Of a DNA stretch of 9,474 bases, positions 6,781 to 9,474 are shown one piece after another. Below the pieces are notes generated by a model that was not told where the DNA came from, did not search any database, and saw only the letters and a program-made list of their open reading frames with translations. The translations under genes and the position numbers were made by a program. Source of the DNA: Acholeplasmatales bacterium (GTDB lineage Bacteria > Bacillota_I > Bacilli_A > Acholeplasmatales > Anaeroplasmataceae); assembly GCA_024690445.1 (NCBI GenBank), contig JAILPD010000107.1, positions 1 to 9,474 of the forward strand, written 5' to 3'. Position 1 is the first letter of the stretch; the number at the start of each line of letters is the position of its first letter.

Positions 6781-6815
6781 TTAGGGTCTTTACGACAAAG
6801 ACCCTAAATTTTTTT
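6781..6815 (+). terminator. Strong intrinsic terminator of the HU gene
   Basis: A perfect 11-bp stem (ttagggtcttt at 6781-6791 with aaagaccctaa at 6797-6807) and a 5-base loop acgac are followed by seven T at 6809-6815. It ends exactly where the ribosome site of the next gene begins at 6816. Confidence 0.95.
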
Positions 6816-6832
6816 GAGGAAGTGAAAGTTTC

Positions 6833-7771
6833 ATGAATGCATTTGATGCGATATATTCTAATAATATACAAGCATTAAAGGATTATCTTGCAAAAGGTGA
6901 TGTAAATGTTAAGAATGAAAGAGGTATGAGCCTTCTTCATTACGCCATTTCATTTTCTAATGCAGAGATATTTGATTTGTTACTTGAAAATTTCATAGAC
7001 ATTAACATTCAAGATAGCCGTGGAGATACTGCTGCTCATTATTGTGTAATCAACGATAAGATGGGCTTTTTGAAGACATTAATTCGTAAGGGATGCGATT
7101 TAAAGATTCAAAATAATGATGGTCAATCACCTCTTTTTAAAGCATGCTCTTTAGGTAGAGAAGAAATGGTTTATCTATTACTTGAGAGTCAAGATTTTAA
7201 TTTATATGATAGAGACTCTAAAGATGAAACTATTTTTATGGCACTTATTAGAAGCCGTAATATAGATTTATTAAATAAGATAGACTTAGATAAGGATATC
7301 GTTGATATTAAAAACTTTGCTGGTGAATCACCACTTCATATCGCAAGTAGAGTTGGTGATGAAAGAGTGTTAACATATCTTTTAGAACATAAAGCATTTG
7401 TTAACATTAAGAATAATCAAGGTGAAACTCCTTTATTCTATGCTGTTAGAGCTCAAAACAAGGGTTCAATTAATTTATTATTAAAATATGGTGCTGTATT
7501 AGATTGTAGATCTACATTTGGTGAGACTATTTATGATTTAGTACCATCATATGATTTATTAACTTACATCAATGAAAAGAGCGAACAGTATAAGAATTAT
7601 AAGTACTACAGCTTATATCCACTTCATTATGCTATCATTACTGAAAACTATCCTAATGTATTAAAGAATAGGGATGTAAGAAATAAGGAAAAGGTTGATA
7701 ATTTTGGATATACACCAATGGAATTAGCTCAAAAGATTGGAAATGACAGAATTATTAATGCTTTAAAGTAA
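6833..7771 (+). CDS. Ankyrin-repeat protein
   Basis: A 312-residue protein built almost wholly of ankyrin repeats with a 33-residue period. Clear copies are at about 30-62 (GMSLLHYAI), 63-95 (GDTAAHYCV), 96-129 (GQSPLFKAC), 163-195 (GESPLHIAS) and 196-228 (GETPLFYAV). Degenerate copies lie at 2-29, 130-162, 229-258, 259-288 (YPLHYAI) and 291-312 (YTPMELAQ), about ten in all. No signal peptide, membrane segment or catalytic domain is visible, so it is probably a cytoplasmic protein-binding scaffold with an unknown partner. The ATG at 6833 is the only good start in frame. The nearest Shine-Dalgarno, GAGGA at 6816-6820, is 12 bases away, longer than usual. The gene starts right behind the HU terminator with no room for a normal promoter, so expression may depend on read-through from the HU gene. 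Confidence 0.9.
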   Translation: MNAFDAIYSNNIQALKDYLAKGDVNVKNERGMSLLHYAISFSNAEIFDLLLENFIDINIQDSRGDTAAHYCVINDKMGFLKTLIRKGCDLKIQNNDGQSPLFKACSLGREEMVYLLLESQDFNLYDRDSKDETIFMALIRSRNIDLLNKIDLDKDIVDIKNFAGESPLHIASRVGDERVLTYLLEHKAFVNIKNNQGETPLFYAVRAQNKGSINLLLKYGAVLDCRSTFGETIYDLVPSYDLLTYINEKSEQYKNYKYYSLYPLHYAIITENYPNVLKNRDVRNKEKVDNFGYTPMELAQKIGNDRIINALK

Positions 7772-7801
7772 ATAAAATGGCATAATTGCTTGATTTTATT
7801 T
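7770..7801 (+). other. AT-only inverted repeat after the ankyrin gene
   Basis: AAATAAAAT (7770-7778) and ATTTTATTT (7793-7801) are perfect 9-bp arms around a 14-base loop, which itself contains gca/tgc. It begins on the ankyrin gene's stop codon and could be a weak terminator. It also overlaps the rimP promoter -35 box. The stem has no G-C pair, so confidence is low. Confidence 0.3.
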
Positions 7802-7818
7802 TAATATTAGTTTATAAT
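7790..7818 (+). promoter_or_regulatory. Promoter of the rimP-nusA operon
   Basis: TTGATT (7790-7795) and a perfect TATAAT (7813-7818) are 17 bases apart, the ideal spacing. The predicted transcript start near 7825 gives a leader of about 60 bases. This also shows that the in-frame ATG at 7786 lies upstream of the transcript and cannot be the rimP start. Confidence 0.78.
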
Positions 7819-7835
7819 TTTTATAGATTTGGTTT

Positions 7836-7861
7836 TAAGAGAGGTTTCGTGACCTCTCTTA
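7836..7861 (+). promoter_or_regulatory. Leader hairpin before rimP-nusA, candidate attenuator
   Basis: A perfect 10-bp stem (taagagaggt at 7836-7845 with acctctctta at 7852-7861) and a 6-base loop ttcgtg lie about 11 bases into the predicted transcript. The downstream tract is T-rich but broken (ttatttatttga), as in a weak, factor-dependent terminator. The rimP ribosome site follows 11 bases later. In B. subtilis, nusA expression is controlled by NusA-dependent termination in the operon leader. The same role here is an inference from position and shape. Confidence 0.65.
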
Positions 7862-7872
7862 TTTATTTGATT

Positions 7873-7887
7873 GGAGGGGATTTTTTG
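7873..7887 (+). promoter_or_regulatory. Ribosome binding site that sets the TTG start of rimP
   Basis: GGAGGGG at 7873-7879 lies 5 to 7 bases before TTG at 7885. The 33 codons upstream in the same frame overlap the promoter and the leader hairpin and do not look like RimP, so the TTG is the start. Confidence 0.88.
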
Positions 7888-8331
7888 GATATTAATATTT
7901 GTAAAGAAATACTTGATCCTTATTTAAAGGAACATGACCTAATCTTTTATAGTGTTGATTTAGTAAAAGAGGATGGTAATTTAATATTGAGAGTTATCCT
8001 TGATAAAAAGGGTGGAATCGATATTAATGAGCTTGGATATGCAAATGAATATCTATCAAGTAAATTAGATAAATATGATTCTGATATGCCTGAATATTTT
8101 TTAGAAGTTTCATCAAGAGGTGCTGAAAGAACTCTAGATAATGAAGAAGAAATAGAAGAGGCAGAAGGAAAATATATCCATGTTGTAACTAGCGATATGG
8201 AATATGAAGGTGAATTCTTAGAAAATACCTCTGATACAATAACCATTAGATGTAATTTAAAGGGTAGATTTAAGAATTTTGTAATCAATAAAAATGAAAT
8301 TAAGCTAATAAGACTTGCTGTTAAAATTTAG
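7885..8331 (+). CDS. rimP: Ribosome maturation factor RimP
   Basis: RimP (YlxS/YhbC family) helps mature the 30S ribosomal subunit. From the TTG start it has 148 residues, the usual family length. The N-terminal alpha/beta domain carries LILRVILDKKGGIDINEL, followed by the family signature region YFLEVSSRGAERTL. The C-terminal part is a small SH3-like beta-barrel domain (VTSDMEYEGEFLE to NEIKLIRL). The usual signature reads SSPG..RPL; here both prolines are replaced (R and T), a departure from the common form. The stop codon TAG is part of the AGGAGG ribosome site of nusA (8330-8335), so the two genes are tightly coupled. This is the standard rimP-nusA order. Confidence 0.93.
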   Translation: MDINICKEILDPYLKEHDLIFYSVDLVKEDGNLILRVILDKKGGIDINELGYANEYLSSKLDKYDSDMPEYFLEVSSRGAERTLDNEEEIEEAEGKYIHVVTSDMEYEGEFLENTSDTITIRCNLKGRFKNFVINKNEIKLIRLAVKI

Positions 8332-8345
8332 GAGGATATTAAAAA

Positions 8346-9470
8346 ATGATTAACAAGGCTTTTTTCGAAAATGCAAAGGAAGTTGCTGAAAGCAAGGGAA
8401 TTTCTGTACAAGACGTATATGATAACTTTGCTAAGGGTTTAGTTAACTCTTTCAAGAAGATTTATGGCCATTCTTCTTGTAAGGTAGACATCAATCCTGA
8501 AAAGAATGAAATTTTATTATATGGTGTTTATCAGGTCGTTGATGAATTACCTACTGAAGAAGAATTAGGTGAAGAGGTAGAAAACGAAACTGAAGAAGAG
8601 CAAATTGCTAAGATCACATTAGCTGAGGCAAAGGCAATTAAGGCATCTGCTAAGGTTGGAGATATCATCACTAAGCAAGAAAATATCAAGAATTTATCTA
8701 GAACAGCAATTGGTGCTGTAAAGAGTGTTTATACTCAAGGTATGAGAACTCGTCAAAGAGAGATTGCTTATGAGCATTTCAAGGAATTAGAAAATGAAAT
8801 GGTAATTGCTGAGGTAACAAATATTACTGATAAGTACATTACATTAAATTTAGGTTATAATGTAGTTACTGCATTACCTGTATCTGAAAAGCTAGCTAAT
8901 GACAATTTTGAAATTGGTGATAGCATCAGAGTATATATTAAGAAGGTTGAACAAACTTCTAAGGATCCTAAAGTTTCAGTATCTAGAAGTGACCGTAATT
9001 TAGTTACAAGATTAATGGAAAACTATATTCCAGAAATCAAGTCTGGTATTATCGAGATTAAGGGTATTGCTCGTGATCCAGGCGATAGATCTAAGATTGC
9101 ATTATTCTCAAATGATCCACAAGTTGACGCTATTGGTTCATGCGTTGGTACTGGTGGTGAAAGAATTAAGAAGATTGTAGATGCATTAGGTGGCGAAAAG
9201 GTTGACTTATATAAGTGGGATGAAAATCCAGAAGAATTAATTAAGAATTCATTACAACCAGCTTCTGTAACTACTGTACTTGAGGTAAATGTTAAGGATA
9301 AGACATCTAAGGTTGTTGTTCCAGATGAGCAGCTATCTCTTGCAATTGGTAAGAGCGGACAGAATGTAAGACTTGCTGTTCAATCTTGTGGTTGGAAAAT
9401 TGATATTATGCCTACAAGTGAGGCATATGAGAAGGGCTTATTAAAGCTTTTCAATATTGATAATGAATAA
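8346..9470 (+). CDS. nusA: Transcription termination/antitermination protein NusA
   Basis: NusA binds RNA polymerase and nascent RNA and modulates pausing, intrinsic termination and antitermination. The 374 residues match the short Bacillota form (B. subtilis about 371). Domains in order: N-terminal polymerase-binding domain (about 1-140), S1 (about 150-213), KH1 with GTGG at 268-271 in the conserved GDRSKIA...GSCVG context, and KH2 with AIGKSGQNVRLA at 333-344. It lacks the C-terminal acidic repeats of E. coli NusA, as expected. A Glu-rich stretch at about 68-86 looks inserted in the N-terminal domain compared with B. subtilis. The ATG at 8346 lies 10 bases after AGGAGG (8330-8335), which overlaps the rimP stop. 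The gene ends in tandem TAA TAA 4 bases before the window edge; ylxR and infB would be expected next. Confidence 0.97.
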   Translation: MINKAFFENAKEVAESKGISVQDVYDNFAKGLVNSFKKIYGHSSCKVDINPEKNEILLYGVYQVVDELPTEEELGEEVENETEEEQIAKITLAEAKAIKASAKVGDIITKQENIKNLSRTAIGAVKSVYTQGMRTRQREIAYEHFKELENEMVIAEVTNITDKYITLNLGYNVVTALPVSEKLANDNFEIGDSIRVYIKKVEQTSKDPKVSVSRSDRNLVTRLMENYIPEIKSGIIEIKGIARDPGDRSKIALFSNDPQVDAIGSCVGTGGERIKKIVDALGGEKVDLYKWDENPEELIKNSLQPASVTTVLEVNVKDKTSKVVVPDEQLSLAIGKSGQNVRLAVQSCGWKIDIMPTSEAYEKGLLKLFNIDNE

Positions 9471-9474
9471 TAAA

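Noticed and set aside
7786..7884. ATG at 7786 as the rimP start, giving a hydrophobic N-terminal extension
   Set aside because: It lies upstream of the predicted transcript start and its codons overlap the promoter and leader hairpin. The TTG at 7885 has GGAGGGG and gives the normal RimP length.
7947..8288. Minus-strand open frame of 113 codons within rimP
   Set aside because: It is antisense to a clear RimP gene, Ser/Leu-rich as expected for a shadow of AT-rich coding sequence, and resembles no known family.
1..9474. CRISPR arrays, insertion sequences and prophage genes
   Set aside because: I saw no regularly spaced repeats, transposase or integrase motifs, or terminal inverted repeats with target duplications.

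Overview
The window is AT-rich bacterial chromosome, with every convincing gene on the plus strand. Several traits point to Bacillota: strong GGAGG-type Shine-Dalgarno sites, GTG and TTG starts, intrinsic terminators with long T runs, extended -10 promoters, CCA encoded in the tRNA genes, and the rimP-nusA order. The preference for AGA and TTA codons and the protein set suggest Erysipelotrichia or a related gut Bacilli lineage, but that rank is only an inference. All Trp codons are TGG and no TGA lies in frame, so the standard code fits.

Layout. Bases 1-175 hold the 3' part of a tRNA-Asp, a complete tRNA-Arg(ACG) and their terminator. Bases 198-3611 are one transcription unit: an SbcD/YhaO-like metallophosphoesterase overlapping by one base an SbcC/YhaN-like ATPase with a membrane hairpin in its middle. 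Bases 3624-4788 are a monocistronic type I DAHP synthase (first step of the shikimate pathway). Bases 4799-6348 carry a DUF1846/UPF0371 protein of unknown function with its own promoter. Bases 6428-6815 are the HU gene with a strong promoter, GTG start and strong terminator. Bases 6833-7771 encode an ankyrin-repeat protein that starts right behind the HU terminator. From 7790 to the end lies the start of the rimP-nusA operon, with a promoter and a leader hairpin before a TTG-started rimP.

How the genes fit together. The nuclease and ATPase probably form one Mre11-Rad50-like complex, here perhaps membrane-tethered. RimP and NusA belong to the ribosome-maturation and transcription operon that usually continues with ylxR and infB beyond the window. 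The others look like independent single-gene units.

This is mostly housekeeping sequence. I found no mobile element, CRISPR array, toxin-antitoxin pair or clear new defence system. The points most worth a second look are the leader hairpin before rimP-nusA (a candidate NusA-dependent attenuator), the membrane-spanning SbcC-like ATPase with an altered P-loop, and the ankyrin gene with no room for its own promoter.
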